DNA of 64,000 nucleotides from Streptomyces natalensis ATCC 27448 (lineage in GTDB: Bacteria; Actinomycetota; Actinomycetes; Streptomycetales; Streptomycetaceae): NCBI RefSeq assembly GCF_000935125.1, contig NZ_JRKI01000003.1, forward strand, positions 248,001-312,000. The letters run 5' to 3'. Numbering within the stretch: the stretch's first letter is position 1; every line of letters starts with the position of its first letter. Positions 7,423 through 15,855 of this stretch are shown one piece after another. The position numbers and the translations under genes were made by a program. Under the pieces are notes generated by a model. That model ran no database searches. It saw only the letters and a list, made by a program, of their open reading frames with translations, and was not told the DNA's origin.

Positions 7423-9015
7423 TCAGACCCGCCAGCCCTCCGCATCGACACCGCCCGGTACCGGCCCGGCGGGCTCGTACGGACCGCGGGTGAAGACGAA
7501 GGTCCCCAGGTCCAGGTGGCTGACCGAGCCGTCCTCCGCACGCACCGCCCGCAGCGTCTCGCCCGCGTAGTAGCCGTCCAGGCCCCTCCAGCTGCCGTCC
7601 GTCTCCGGTCGGAAGCGCGAACCGCGCCCGGCGCCCGACAGGGGTGTCAGCTCCAGCCCGCGCCCCTCGGTCAGCCGCACCACGAACGGTCGGGCGCCCC
7701 AGTACCACGGCCCGGTCAGCGCCAGCAGGTCCTTGTCGAGGGGGCCCGCCAGAGGGCGCCAGGGCTCCGGAATGCGCGGTTCACGGTCGGCGACGATCTC
7801 CAGAAGGTCGGCCGCGATGGCGCCGACCGCGGGCCCCGAGGTGCAGTTGGCCAGCGCAATCCCGGCGACGTCCGCCTCGGCGTCCATCCACAGGGCCGCC
7901 AGGAAACCCGGCATGGAGCCGGTGTGCCCGGCCAGCATGCGCCCGCCCGAGGCGTCCTCGCCGTTGGCCGTCCGCTGTGGCGGCGTCCGTACGAGCTGGA
8001 GCCCCAGGCCGTAGCCCGCCTCCCATTCCCGCCCCTCGGGCGGGACTGCCGGGGCCCGCATCTCGGCCAGGGCGGCAGCGCTGAGCACGCGTTCGTCGCC
8101 ACGCAGGAGGAACGCCGCCCACCGGCACAGGTCCTCCAGCGTGGACCACAGCTGGCCCGCCGGTCCCATCAGCCCCGTGTCCTCGGCCGGTTCCGGCAGC
8201 AGCGCATCGGCCCACGGGTGCACTGCCCAGCCACCCGCATGCGGCATCTGCGGGTGCAGCGTCGTACACGCCATGCCCAGCGGTTCCAGTACCTCGCGCC
8301 GCAGCACCTCGCCCCAGGGCTCGCCGTCCCTGAGCCGTTCCACGAGCGCGCCGAGCAGGGCGTAGCCGGGATTGGAGTAGTGATGCCGCCGTCCGGCCGG
8401 AAGACGCTGCGGCCGGTCGCCGAAGAGATCGGCCGGCTCGGGGCGCAGCTCGCCGGCGGTCCGTTCCCACCACGGGCCACGCGCCTCCGCGGCAAGCCCC
8501 GAGCTGTGTGCCAGCAGTTGAGCGATCGTGGCATGGGGCACCGGCGTCCCCTCCAGATGCGTGCCGGCCCGGTCCTCCAGTTCCAGCAGACCCTCGTCTC
8601 GTAGCCGCAGCACCATCACCGCGACGAAGGTCTTGGTGAGCGAACCGATCCGGTACTGCACCGCGCCGTGCGGCACCTCGCTCGGCACCGATGTCCGGGC
8701 CCCCGTCCATACGGTCCGTCCACCGCGGACCACCGCGCCCATCATCGAGGGCGCTCGTCCCTCGGCCTGTCCGACCGCCAGCCGGCGCAGCAGCGCCCGC
8801 CGGGTCTCCGGCAGCAGCTCGGTATAGGCCTCGCCGGTGTCGACCGTCCCCGGCCCTCCGGCCATCGGCCCCGGCTCACCGGCTCGCGGTTCGGGCAGGG
8901 CCTCGTTCTCTTGTGCCACAGAGCTCTGGGCCGCTGAGCCCTGGGCCACGGTGTCGTGGACCTTCGGCTCCTCGGTCGGGGACTGAGTGGACTCGGCGGA
9001 CGCGGCGGTGGTCAT
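7423..9015 (-). CDS. Serine beta-lactamase-like hydrolase (class C/AmpH family)
   Basis: A 530-residue protein with a penicillin-binding/beta-lactamase fold. The three catalytic elements are S125-L-T-K128 (SxxK), Y213-S-N215 (YxN) and H364-T-G366 (the KTG equivalent, HTG as in many esterase/AmpH-like members). The first 65 residues are Ala/Glu/Gln-rich and disordered with no signal peptide, so it may be cytoplasmic. After about residue 400 there is a beta-rich extra domain, as in longer D-aminopeptidase or esterase relatives. Substrates could be esters or D-amino-acid peptides; true beta-lactamase activity is not implied. ATG 9015 has GAGGAG eleven bases upstream. Confidence 0.87.
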   Translation of the reverse strand: MTTAASAESTQSPTEEPKVHDTVAQGSAAQSSVAQENEALPEPRAGEPGPMAGGPGTVDTGEAYTELLPETRRALLRRLAVGQAEGRAPSMMGAVVRGGRTVWTGARTSVPSEVPHGAVQYRIGSLTKTFVAVMVLRLRDEGLLELEDRAGTHLEGTPVPHATIAQLLAHSSGLAAEARGPWWERTAGELRPEPADLFGDRPQRLPAGRRHHYSNPGYALLGALVERLRDGEPWGEVLRREVLEPLGMACTTLHPQMPHAGGWAVHPWADALLPEPAEDTGLMGPAGQLWSTLEDLCRWAAFLLRGDERVLSAAALAEMRAPAVPPEGREWEAGYGLGLQLVRTPPQRTANGEDASGGRMLAGHTGSMPGFLAALWMDAEADVAGIALANCTSGPAVGAIAADLLEIVADREPRIPEPWRPLAGPLDKDLLALTGPWYWGARPFVVRLTEGRGLELTPLSGAGRGSRFRPETDGSWRGLDGYYAGETLRAVRAEDGSVSHLDLGTFVFTRGPYEPAGPVPGGVDAEGWRV

Positions 9016-9188
9016 GGCGCTCCTCAATGACGGCCGATGCGGCTGACTTTGCTGATGTGGCGGGCTCTGTTGATGTGGCCGGCCCTGTTGCGGGGCTGAT
9101 CGCGGGTGGGGCTGCTGCCCATCGTGGATCACCCTCTCGCGATCCTCGGCCCTCGCGCGAGGGCTTCGGAGCCCGGACCGGGGCCTCG

Positions 9189-9902
9189 TCAGCCCAGGGC
9201 GGCCGCCCCGAGCAGCGCCCCGAGCGCCGTTTGCTCGTCCTGGGGCAGCCTGCGCGCGGCATGCAGCATGTGCAGCGCGGTGCGCAGCCGCAGCCGATCC
9301 TCGTCCGTCCCCAGATATCCGAGAAAGGCCGGCAGCGTCAGCCCCAGTGCCATGAGATCGCCCCGCGCACACCACCGCGACTGCAGCTCACGGATGCTCG
9401 TATCGATCGCTGGCGCAAGAGGCGCCGCGGAGCCGGCCACGGTTCCGCCCGTCGGGGCCTCTGCCGCCGTGTTCCGTAGCCCTTCCGCAATGGCGAACCG
9501 GTTCCAGTCGCCGTACTGCCCGTCGGGAAGCTCACCCACCCGCTCGGCGGCTCGTACGAAGTGCTGGTGTGCCAGCGCCGATTGGCCCAGCTCCTGGTAC
9601 GCCCGGCCCATGTTCAGATACAGCGACGGGTAGAACGCCTGCACCCGCTCGTCCGCCACCCGGTCGGCCCGGTCCAGACACTCCTGGTTCCAGCGGAGCG
9701 TCTCCTCCGGCGAGGATTGCTGGCGTGCAAGGTAGTGCGCGGCAATGCATGCCTCGTAGTCATCCCCGGCCGCGTTCCATGCCTGCCGAAAGAACTCGTA
9801 CGCCGCTTCGGCGCGCCCGTCCGCCTCGGCCTGCATTCCCGCCACGCACAGCCGTACGACCGGCAGTTCGGGGTCTATTCCTCTTCCTCTCTCGTCAGTC
9901 AT
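9189..9902 (-). CDS. TPR-like helical protein of unknown function
   Basis: A 237-residue soluble protein. Residues ~15-120 contain at least two tetratricopeptide-like helix pairs, including AEAAYEFFRQAWNAAGDDYEACIAAHYLARQ and a later LYLNMGRAYQELGQSALAHQHFVRAA element, where the W/L-G-Y-A-F-P spacing fits TPRs. The C-terminal part is helical with an ELQSRWCARGDLMALGL stretch. No enzyme motif is visible. ATG 9902 overlaps the stop of the upstream MerR-clamp fusion by 8 bases, so the two are probably translationally coupled and may work together, for instance as a scaffold. That partnership is inference. Confidence 0.8.
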   Translation of the reverse strand: MTDERGRGIDPELPVVRLCVAGMQAEADGRAEAAYEFFRQAWNAAGDDYEACIAAHYLARQQSSPEETLRWNQECLDRADRVADERVQAFYPSLYLNMGRAYQELGQSALAHQHFVRAAERVGELPDGQYGDWNRFAIAEGLRNTAAEAPTGGTVAGSAAPLAPAIDTSIRELQSRWCARGDLMALGLTLPAFLGYLGTDEDRLRLRTALHMLHAARRLPQDEQTALGALLGAAALG

Positions 9903-11115
9903 CGGCACGCTCCGCATGCCCAGTGCCACACGCCCGCTCGCTCACCGGCATCACCAGCGTCGTGAAACTCCCCTGATCGGCGGAGCGGACCACCACCGCC
10001 TGGTCCGCTGCGGAGATTTCCAGCAGCACATCGGGCCCCACACCGGCCTCCAGCGCCGGTACCAGCACCGCCGGAGCAAAGGAGATCCGCGGCACCGCCC
10101 CATGTTTCACGTGAAACATGGCCCGATGTTTCACGTGAAACACCGCTCGCAGCCGAATGGGGGGCCTCTCCCCGCCCGTCACCTCGAGTTGCGGTTCGCC
10201 GCTGTCCTCCGAGTCCATAGCGAGGGACATCACCTCGCCTCGTCCGGCGGCCGCGTCCCGCAGCCCGACCCGGTCGACGATGATCCGGTACCGTCCGGCC
10301 TCCAGTCCCTCCAGCATCGACCGATAGTCAGGGAATGCCTCGGCGTCCTGGTCCTGCCCCTGGATCCGTGCCTGTGACGCCTCCCAGTACTCCCCCTCCG
10401 CAGCTCCCCGAAGCCGCAACACCGCCGCATCCGGCGCCGATGCCGCATCCTGCATGGGAGCCGCCGGCACCCCGCATTCCACCTCGACCGCCATCTGCCG
10501 CAGGGCCCACTCCGCCAGCCCGTGTGCCTGCTCCGCGCCGATCAGCGTCTTGCCCGCGCCGCCCTCGAAATCCGCGGCCCGCAGCACCCGCACCGCGAGC
10601 CGATAGCGGTCCGTTGCCACCAACCGCACCTCGCCGTCGACGAGTTCGAGCAGCACACACCCCAGCACCGGAAACGCATCGCGCTCCGCCCCCGACGCAA
10701 CGGCGGACGCCACCTGCCTTACTGCGGCGGCGAGTTCGGCCCCATCGACCCGTGCCCGTGCCCAGCGGGTCGCAGCATCGCCCGTCGCCTCCCGCAGAAA
10801 CTCCTCCACCACCGCCCGGGCCTCGTCCGCGGTACGCCGGGTCCGCTCCAGGTGCGCCCGCAGCACCCCTTGCGCCGCATCTCGCGGTCCGTCGAGCACC
10901 ACCGCGACATCCACCAGCGGAAGCCCCGCCGCCCGCAGTCGCCGCAGCCGCACCCCCCGGCCCGCCTGATCCGCCCCGTAGTACCGGTAGCCCGTCGCCT
11001 CATCCACGCGGGCCGGCCGCAGCACACCGCAGTCGTCGTAGAACCGCAACGCGCTCGGCGCCAGCCCCACCCGCCGCGCAAATGCGCCGATGCCCAACAG
11101 TTCGTCCTCGTCCAT
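9895..11115 (-). CDS. MerR-type DNA-binding domain fused to a DnaN-like sliding-clamp fold
   Basis: A 406-residue fusion. Residues 5-105 are a MerR winged helix plus dimer helix (IGAFARRVGLAPSALRFYDD, then ATGYRYYG). From about 125 to 395 the protein resembles domains 2 and 3 of the polymerase III beta clamp. ATDRYRLAVRVL (167-178) matches STDRYRFAVREF of the dnaN product in this window, and the end (FAPAVLVPALEAG ... TTLVMPV) matches the last clamp strands. Clamp domain 1 appears to be replaced by the MerR part. Two parS sites are read in frame as FHVKH at 326-330 and 334-338, in what looks like a loop. It is coupled to the TPR-like gene. Whether it forms a ring or contacts replication proteins is unknown. 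Confidence 0.85.
   Translation of the reverse strand: MDEDELLGIGAFARRVGLAPSALRFYDDCGVLRPARVDEATGYRYYGADQAGRGVRLRRLRAAGLPLVDVAVVLDGPRDAAQGVLRAHLERTRRTADEARAVVEEFLREATGDAATRWARARVDGAELAAAVRQVASAVASGAERDAFPVLGCVLLELVDGEVRLVATDRYRLAVRVLRAADFEGGAGKTLIGAEQAHGLAEWALRQMAVEVECGVPAAPMQDAASAPDAAVLRLRGAAEGEYWEASQARIQGQDQDAEAFPDYRSMLEGLEAGRYRIIVDRVGLRDAAAGRGEVMSLAMDSEDSGEPQLEVTGGERPPIRLRAVFHVKHRAMFHVKHGAVPRISFAPAVLVPALEAGVGPDVLLEISAADQAVVVRSADQGSFTTLVMPVSERACGTGHAERADD
10104..10117. other. parS site 2 (inside the MerR-clamp gene)
   Basis: A perfect GTTTCACGTGAAAC, read in the host gene as part of FHVKH (residues 334-338). Confidence 0.95.
10128..10141. other. parS site 3 (inside the MerR-clamp gene)
   Basis: A perfect GTTTCACGTGAAAC, 24 bases start to start from site 2, so in the same reading frame; read as FHVKH (residues 326-330). 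Confidence 0.95.
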
Positions 11116-11197
11116 GAGCCGGATTGTCGGGCTTCAAGCCACGTGAAGGTCAAAGCCCTCGCGGCGGGCGATGCGGAAGGTCCTTTGAGGCACCCGC

Positions 11198-11914
11198 CTA
11201 CAACCCCGTCGCCCCGGTCCCGACCAGCCCCGTCTCATACGCCAGGATCACCGCCTGGGTGCGGTTCTGCGCGCCGAGCTTGGCCAGCACATTGCCGACA
11301 TGGGTCTTCACGGTCTCCAGGCTCACGGTCAGCTCGACGGAGATTTCCTGGTTCGTCAGCCCCTTCGCCATCCACCGCAGAACGTGGGTCTCGCGCTGGG
11401 TGAGCGCGGCCAGCTTGCGGGCGGCATCGCGGCGCACCGGCCGGCCCGACGCCAACCTCCGCACGGCCTCGGGAAAGAGTACGGAATCGCTGGTGGCGAC
11501 CAGCCGGATGGCCTGCGCGATCTGCTGGGACGGAGCGCGCTTGAGAACGAATCCGCTGGCTCCGGCCTGCAGCGCGTCGTAGACGTACTCGTCGTTCTCG
11601 AAGGTGGTGATCACGACGATCTTGGGTGGATCGGCGAGCTCCGACCGCAACCGCCGGGTGGCCTCGATCCCGTCCAGCCGGGGCATCCGAACATCCATCA
11701 GCACGACGTCCGGGCGCAGCCGCACGGCCAGCGGGAGCACCTCCGCACCATCGGTGGCCTCGCCGATGACATCGAGGTCGGGTTTGGAGGCAAGCAATAC
11801 CCGCAGCCCGGTACGGGTGAGTTCCTCGTCGTCGGCGATGAGCACGCTCACCCGCGTGTCCGGGGCCCTGACCGGAGTGTCCTGGGCGGCGTTCGCGGGA
11901 GGAGCAGTGCTCAT
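11198..11914 (-). CDS. NarL/LuxR-type response regulator
   Basis: A 238-residue response regulator. The receiver domain spans about 22-140, with the acidic pair D28/D29, phospho-acceptor D74 in VVLMDVRMPRLDG, the switch Thr in VVITTFEND and K125 in GFVLKRAPS. A LuxR-type helix-turn-helix follows at about 168-232 (LTQRETHVLRWMAKGLTNQEI, then ETVKTHVGNVLAKLGAQNR). ATG 11914 overlaps the kinase stop as ATGA (11911-11914), so the pair is translationally coupled and this is the cognate partner of the kinase upstream. Targets are unknown; neither neighbour offers an obvious regulon. Confidence 0.95.
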   Translation of the reverse strand: MSTAPPANAAQDTPVRAPDTRVSVLIADDEELTRTGLRVLLASKPDLDVIGEATDGAEVLPLAVRLRPDVVLMDVRMPRLDGIEATRRLRSELADPPKIVVITTFENDEYVYDALQAGASGFVLKRAPSQQIAQAIRLVATSDSVLFPEAVRRLASGRPVRRDAARKLAALTQRETHVLRWMAKGLTNQEISVELTVSLETVKTHVGNVLAKLGAQNRTQAVILAYETGLVGTGATGL

Positions 11915-13197
11915 GGCGCCGACCGTAGCGGAATGCGCGCCGCGAGACGCCAGCATGTGGCGCCCTGCCCCGCCCCGTCGCCGCCGTGGCTCCCCGTCCT
12001 CCCGGCGGACACCTCACCGCGCAACAGCCGCACCCGCTCCTCGATACCGGCCAGACCGTGCCCCTCGCCGCGTAGCTTGCGCGACCGGAATCCGATGCCC
12101 TCCACAGCCACGGGGTTGATGAGTTCCAGCGTCAGCCAGTCGTCCTGAGCCCTGACGTGCAAAGCGATGCCCGCCTTCGTTCCGTACCGCAGCGCATTGG
12201 TCAGGCCCTCCTGGACGATCCGGTACGCCTCCCGAGAGGCGGTGGCCGGTATCCGCTCCAGTGCGCCACGGGTGGTGACGCTCACCTCGGCGCCGGCCCG
12301 CCGCACCCGCTCCACCAGGGGGTCGAGATCGCTGAGGGTGAGCTGCGGCGTGCGGGGCGACCGTTCCTCCCGCAAGACGCCGAGCACCTGGTCGAGGTCG
12401 TCCATCGCGACCCGGGAGGTCTCTTCGATGCTGCGGAGGGCCCGGCGTGCTGCGTCCGGGTCACGCTCCATCAACTCACCTGCCACCGCAGCCTGGATGG
12501 TCGATGCCGTCAGGGTGTGGCCGATCGAGTCGTGCAGCTCCTGCGCCAGCCGGTTGCGCTGGGCCAGACGGCGCATCTGCTCCTCGACGGCGGCCAGCCG
12601 TTCCGCCGGACGATGGTCGAGGAAGACCGGTGCGAGCAGTCGGAGTGCGGCGGCCGCACCGGCGCAGACGGCGACCATCGCCATCAGACAGCCGACGGCC
12701 GCGGCCACCGCCCACAGGCCGGGCATCCCGGAACGCACCCTGAGGGTCAGCCCAAAGTTGTCGACCACGCCCCCGCCGCCGAGCCACACCGCCACGAACA
12801 TCATGGCGCTGAACAGCAACAGCCCCGTCAGCCCGGTCACCAGCCCGCCCAGCGCCATATGCGGCACCAGCCATGCCGCCGTACGAAGCCGGTTCACCCA
12901 CGGGCTCGGCGAGACTTCCCCCGACGCCGGCTCCAGCGGAACGGGCAGATCGGTTCCCAGCAGACGGTTCGTCAGCCGCACGCTTCTCCGGCGTGCCCCG
13001 CGGGGGCAGGCCATGGCCACGATCACCACCGCACACGCGAGCGTGAAGCCCGCAATGCGCAGCGCCGTCGGCCAACCCGGGGACGCGAACAACAGCCCCG
13101 TCACCACCGGCACCACACCGAGCATCGCGCCGAGGAGCGCATGCCCCCAGGCCGTCACACCTCGTTTCACTGCCCTGCCGAAGGGCGGGCGATCCAT
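11911..13197 (-). CDS. Sensor histidine kinase (HisKA_3, NarX/DesK-like)
   Basis: A 428-residue membrane sensor kinase. Hydrophobic segments at about 15-35, 45-65, 110-140 and 160-190 make a four-helix sensor with no large extracytoplasmic loop. A coiled linker leads to the HisKA_3 box RLAQELHDSIGHTLTA with phospho-acceptor H222. The ATPase domain follows, with an N box at IVQEGLTNALRYG and a G box at GHGLAGIEERVRLL. This architecture fits kinases paired with NarL-type regulators that sense envelope or membrane signals. ATG 13197 was preferred over the longer frame from 13299, whose extra residues are not membrane-like. Confidence 0.93.
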   Translation of the reverse strand: MDRPPFGRAVKRGVTAWGHALLGAMLGVVPVVTGLLFASPGWPTALRIAGFTLACAVVIVAMACPRGARRRSVRLTNRLLGTDLPVPLEPASGEVSPSPWVNRLRTAAWLVPHMALGGLVTGLTGLLLFSAMMFVAVWLGGGGVVDNFGLTLRVRSGMPGLWAVAAAVGCLMAMVAVCAGAAAALRLLAPVFLDHRPAERLAAVEEQMRRLAQRNRLAQELHDSIGHTLTASTIQAAVAGELMERDPDAARRALRSIEETSRVAMDDLDQVLGVLREERSPRTPQLTLSDLDPLVERVRRAGAEVSVTTRGALERIPATASREAYRIVQEGLTNALRYGTKAGIALHVRAQDDWLTLELINPVAVEGIGFRSRKLRGEGHGLAGIEERVRLLRGEVSAGRTGSHGGDGAGQGATCWRLAARIPLRSAP

Positions 13198-14059
13198 GCT
13201 GCGCACGGTCCGATCATGGCAGTCGGCCGTTCGGCACACCTCACCCGAAAGAGCCAGAACGGCCCAGTGACTCAGGGGGGTTGGGAAGCCCCACATCATG
13301 CCGATGTGCGTGCCGACGGGGAAAGCTGACGGCCCGTATGACGAGCGCCGAAAACCTCATGCCCCCTCACTTCGGTAACCCTTGCGAGGACTCCATACCG
13401 AAAAGAGGCCGACAAATAGCGACGACCCTTCCCTTTCCCTCGGGAAAGGGAATTCTGACTGCCGATCACTCATCTCGGCCCCGAATTATCCGCGGCCGGC
13501 CGGGCGACCGATCCACCAAGCAGCTGCCCTCTACCAGGCCCCGTACCAGCCGGCGGCACCCCGCCCCCTGCCGTTGAACAGCCCACACACGCCTTGGTTT
13601 CCCGCATGAACGGCAGTGCCCTTCCAGGCGCGCGTAACCCCGCAAGAAATTCAACTGGACCAGATACATCTAGCGGCGGCTTTACGCCGACCGCACCTCG
13701 TTCCTTTTCCAAGAGACCGTTCTCACCCGGCTTCATCTGTGCACCGACGGCCTTGAAGCCGACACCTTGCCCCACGCCGCAATCACCACGGCGCCTTTCC
13801 TGTTCCCCCGTCAATCACTAGGCCCAGGTGGCGGTATGAGGACCTCGAGACCCTGCTACTGCCCACGCTCGCTCTCGCCGGTCGGTGCGGGATGCCCTCC
13901 CGGAGAGCGGCTCCACGCCCGCCGTGCCACGGGCGGACCAGCGGGGGAACCCGTATGCCAGCGCCGATGAGCGAAGTGATGATTTTCGTATTAGCTTCCC
14001 GGTAACCGTACGAAGTGGATCTATCGCAGATCGCATCCGTTCAACTCATGGAGGAAAAA
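13198..14059. other. Gene-poor 0.86-kb gap
   Basis: No open frame here has a ribosome binding site and protein-like composition. GC content is lower than in the neighbouring genes. The notable structure is an inverted repeat at 13429-13452 with 11-base arms (TTCCCTTTCCC/GGGAAAGGGAA) and a 2-base centre. The left end carries the promoter of the kinase operon and the right end that of the small secreted protein. Confidence 0.5.
13429..13452. repeat. 24-base inverted repeat in the gap
   Basis: Perfect 11-base arms TTCCCTTTCCC and GGGAAAGGGAA are separated by TC. No T-run follows on either side, so it is more like an operator than a terminator. No function is known to me. Confidence 0.5.
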
Positions 14060-14308
14060 ATGCACAACCTTCGCAAGGCCGCCGTCGTGGTCGCCGTTCT
14101 CGGCAGTGTCAGCTTCCTCGGTGCCGGCACCGCCAATGCCGCCCGCGGCGGCGGCGGCATGTGCCGGTCGCACGACCTCAACGTCGCCGTTCTCGACCAG
14201 ATCGGGATCCTCAACGGCCTGCTCGGCAACGCGCTCAACGGCGAGGGTTCCGCAGGTGGCCAGGCCATGGGCGTGGGCTCGAGCATGGGCTGCAACGGCG
14301 GTTGGTGA
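14060..14308 (+). CDS. Small secreted protein with two cysteines
   Basis: An 82-residue protein. The N-terminus HNLRKAAVVVAVLGSVSFLGAG followed by TANA-A is a clear Sec signal peptide, with cleavage expected after about residue 28. The mature part is about 55 residues, rich in Gly, Asn, Leu and Met, with Cys near its start (MCRSHD) and near its end (MGCNGGW), so one disulfide is possible. The middle (VLDQIGILNGLLGNALNG) is amphipathic. It recalls chaplins and other small surface proteins of sporulating actinomycetes but has no chaplin signature, so I leave it unnamed. GGAGG just upstream supports ATG 14060. Confidence 0.8.
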   Translation: MHNLRKAAVVVAVLGSVSFLGAGTANAARGGGGMCRSHDLNVAVLDQIGILNGLLGNALNGEGSAGGQAMGVGSSMGCNGGW

Positions 14309-14337
14309 GCACCGGCAGTCGCGTAGGTATAGGTAAC

Positions 14338-14385
14338 GGAAGGGCCCCGGTGTCCGAGCCACATGCTCGGCACCGTGGCCCTTCC
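14338..14385. terminator. Strong hairpin after the small secreted protein
   Basis: Nine-base outer arms GGAAGGGCC/GGCCCTTCC enclose a second stem CCGAGC/GCTCGG. It lies between the rightward small gene and the leftward hydrolase remnant and could stop both. Confidence 0.75.
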
Positions 14386-14459
14386 GCCCTTCTGCAGGAA
14401 CCGGGCGCGAGCGCGGCAGGTACGCACGCATCCGGACGCGGACGGCCCGTGCATATGGG

Positions 14460-15158
14460 TCACAACGCACCGAGAAAGTTCCGCACCGCGGCCGCGAACC
14501 CGGCCGGATCGCTCTCGTGAACGGTGTGCCCGGTTGCCAGCTCAACGATCCGGGTACGGGGACGCCGCTCCGCCATGGCCCTGGCGCACGGCGAGCTGAG
14601 GACCTCACTCCGCGCGCCGTGGATCAGGAGTGCGGGGCCGTCGCTGGACAGCCACTCGTCCCAGTGGTCCCCGTTGAGCAGTTGCTGTGAGGCGACCATG
14701 TCCTTCGGACGGACGGCGAGGCCCCAGCCGTCGGGGTACTCACGGATGGCATGCATGAGGTAGCGGGCCGATCCCGCCAGTCCTGTGACCAGCGCTTCTC
14801 GGGTGGGCGCCCGTTCCGGCCAGGACAGGCCCTCCGACGTAGCCGTCCCGCAAGTAGTCCGCCGCCCGCGCCGAAGACCCGTGTCCCCGCTGGTCGAGAC
14901 CGATCACCCGCCATCCGGAGAGAGCATGCGCCAACGCGGCGCAAGTCCGCGCGTCCTGAAGTGGCCGTGCAGCGCGAGCAGCGGCTGGCCATGGCCGCCG
15001 TGGTCGAGGAAGGACAGGCGACGACCGTCGACGCTCATGCAGCGCCAGGTGGGTTGCTCCACGCCGACCACTCTGTCGGTCTCATGCTGCGTCAGATATC
15101 CACTATTTCCAGCTTCGTGACGTGCCCTCAATCGAGCGCCGAAACGACTGACGGGCAC
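14460..15158 (-). pseudogene. Decayed alpha/beta hydrolase
   Basis: Three successive leftward reading frames together resemble one alpha/beta hydrolase. The first (to about 14955) reads MSVDGRRLSFLDHGGHG then LLALHGHF, the oxyanion-hole HG region. The second (about 14955-14835) continues AHALSGWRVIGLDQRGHGSS, the typical DxRGHG strand. The third (to 14460) has ALLIHGARSEVL and ATGHTVHESDP with the likely catalytic His. At least two frameshifts separate them. The segment that should hold the nucleophile elbow GxSxG is missing, because the DGYV strand runs almost directly into the cap region. The remnant cannot encode an active enzyme. It lies just downstream of the ArsR-like regulator on the same strand. 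Confidence 0.75.
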
Positions 15159-15740
15159 TCAGTCCTGGCCTTCGTCGCCGGCTGTATGGGGAAGCAAGGG
15201 AAACAGTCGGGTGATGAGGGCCACCGGTAGCGCGCCGTCGGGCCGGGCCAGGGGACGTTGTTCGCGGTCCCGGTAGGGCGCGAGCGCCCGTCGGATCACA
15301 TCCGCGACCCCGCTCATCTCATCAGGCGTCAGATAGGCGACAGCGCTGAAGGCTTCGTCGTGCCTCCATTCGGACGGTGCTTCACCTCGCTGGGTCAGCC
15401 ATCGCTGCCAGCTTTCGTCCTCCAGCCCACGGGCCAAGTCGCCGAACTGCTCCTCCGCGGGCCCGTCGGCAGCGGGGGTGTGCTGCTTCAGCCGCCAGGG
15501 GCGTGCGCGGCCCCCGCTGTGCGGGGCCTCTTCGATGTATCCGTGACGTGCGAGCTGCCGTAGATGAAAGGAGCAGAGACCAGAGCTGTAGCCCAGCCGG
15601 GAAGCGGCTTCGGTCGCCGTGACGGCGCCGACTTCGGCGAGCAGGTCCAGCAGGGCTGTGCGGACTTCATGCTCGCGCAATTTCTCGCCGGTGCCGGCTG
15701 CCCGGTCATCATCCCTCGCGTTGAGGTCATCTACAGTCAC
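15159..15740 (-). CDS. ArsR-like winged-helix regulator
   Basis: About 193 residues from GTG 15740 (a 205-residue form from 15776 is possible). The N-terminal half is an ArsR/HTH_20-like winged helix: VRTALLDLLAEVGAVTATEAASRLGYSSGLCSFHLRQLARHGYIEEAP, where the recognition helix is SSGLCSFHLRQL. The rest is a helical acidic domain with ESWQRWLTQRGEAPSEWRHDEAF and LTPDEMSGVADVIRRAL, as in actinomycete regulators that pair ArsR HTHs with a dimer domain. Two palindromes overlap its start, suggesting autorepression. The downstream hydrolase it may once have controlled is a pseudogene. Confidence 0.85.
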   Translation of the reverse strand: MTVDDLNARDDDRAAGTGEKLREHEVRTALLDLLAEVGAVTATEAASRLGYSSGLCSFHLRQLARHGYIEEAPHSGGRARPWRLKQHTPAADGPAEEQFGDLARGLEDESWQRWLTQRGEAPSEWRHDEAFSAVAYLTPDEMSGVADVIRRALAPYRDREQRPLARPDGALPVALITRLFPLLPHTAGDEGQD

Positions 15741-15766
15741 TTTGCAAAGTCTGCTACTTTGCAAAG
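15740..15766. promoter_or_regulatory. Tandem CTTTGCAAAG palindromes over the ArsR-like start
   Basis: Two identical 10-base palindromes lie at 15740-15749 and 15757-15766, 17 bases apart, covering the GTG start and the region just upstream of the regulator. They sit between it and the rightward deformylase gene. The spacing is about 1.6 helical turns. A dimer bound to each would block both transcription and translation start, so autoregulation is likely but unproven. Confidence 0.65.
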
Positions 15767-15855
15767 CTCTTGGCAAGCAGTGGTGCCGGCTGACACATCA
15801 GCCGCGGTGACCTCCGTGGCATCTGTGGCGTACATACGCAAAAGGGGAGACAGCT

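Noticed and set aside
9895..11115. A second dnaN gene
   Set aside because: Only clamp domains 2-3 are recognisable, the first domain is MerR, and the ordinary dnaN is at 56123.
13594..13970. Short frames in the 13.2-14.06 kb gap
   Set aside because: No ribosome binding sites and no protein-like periodicity; several overlapping frames on both strands compete equally.
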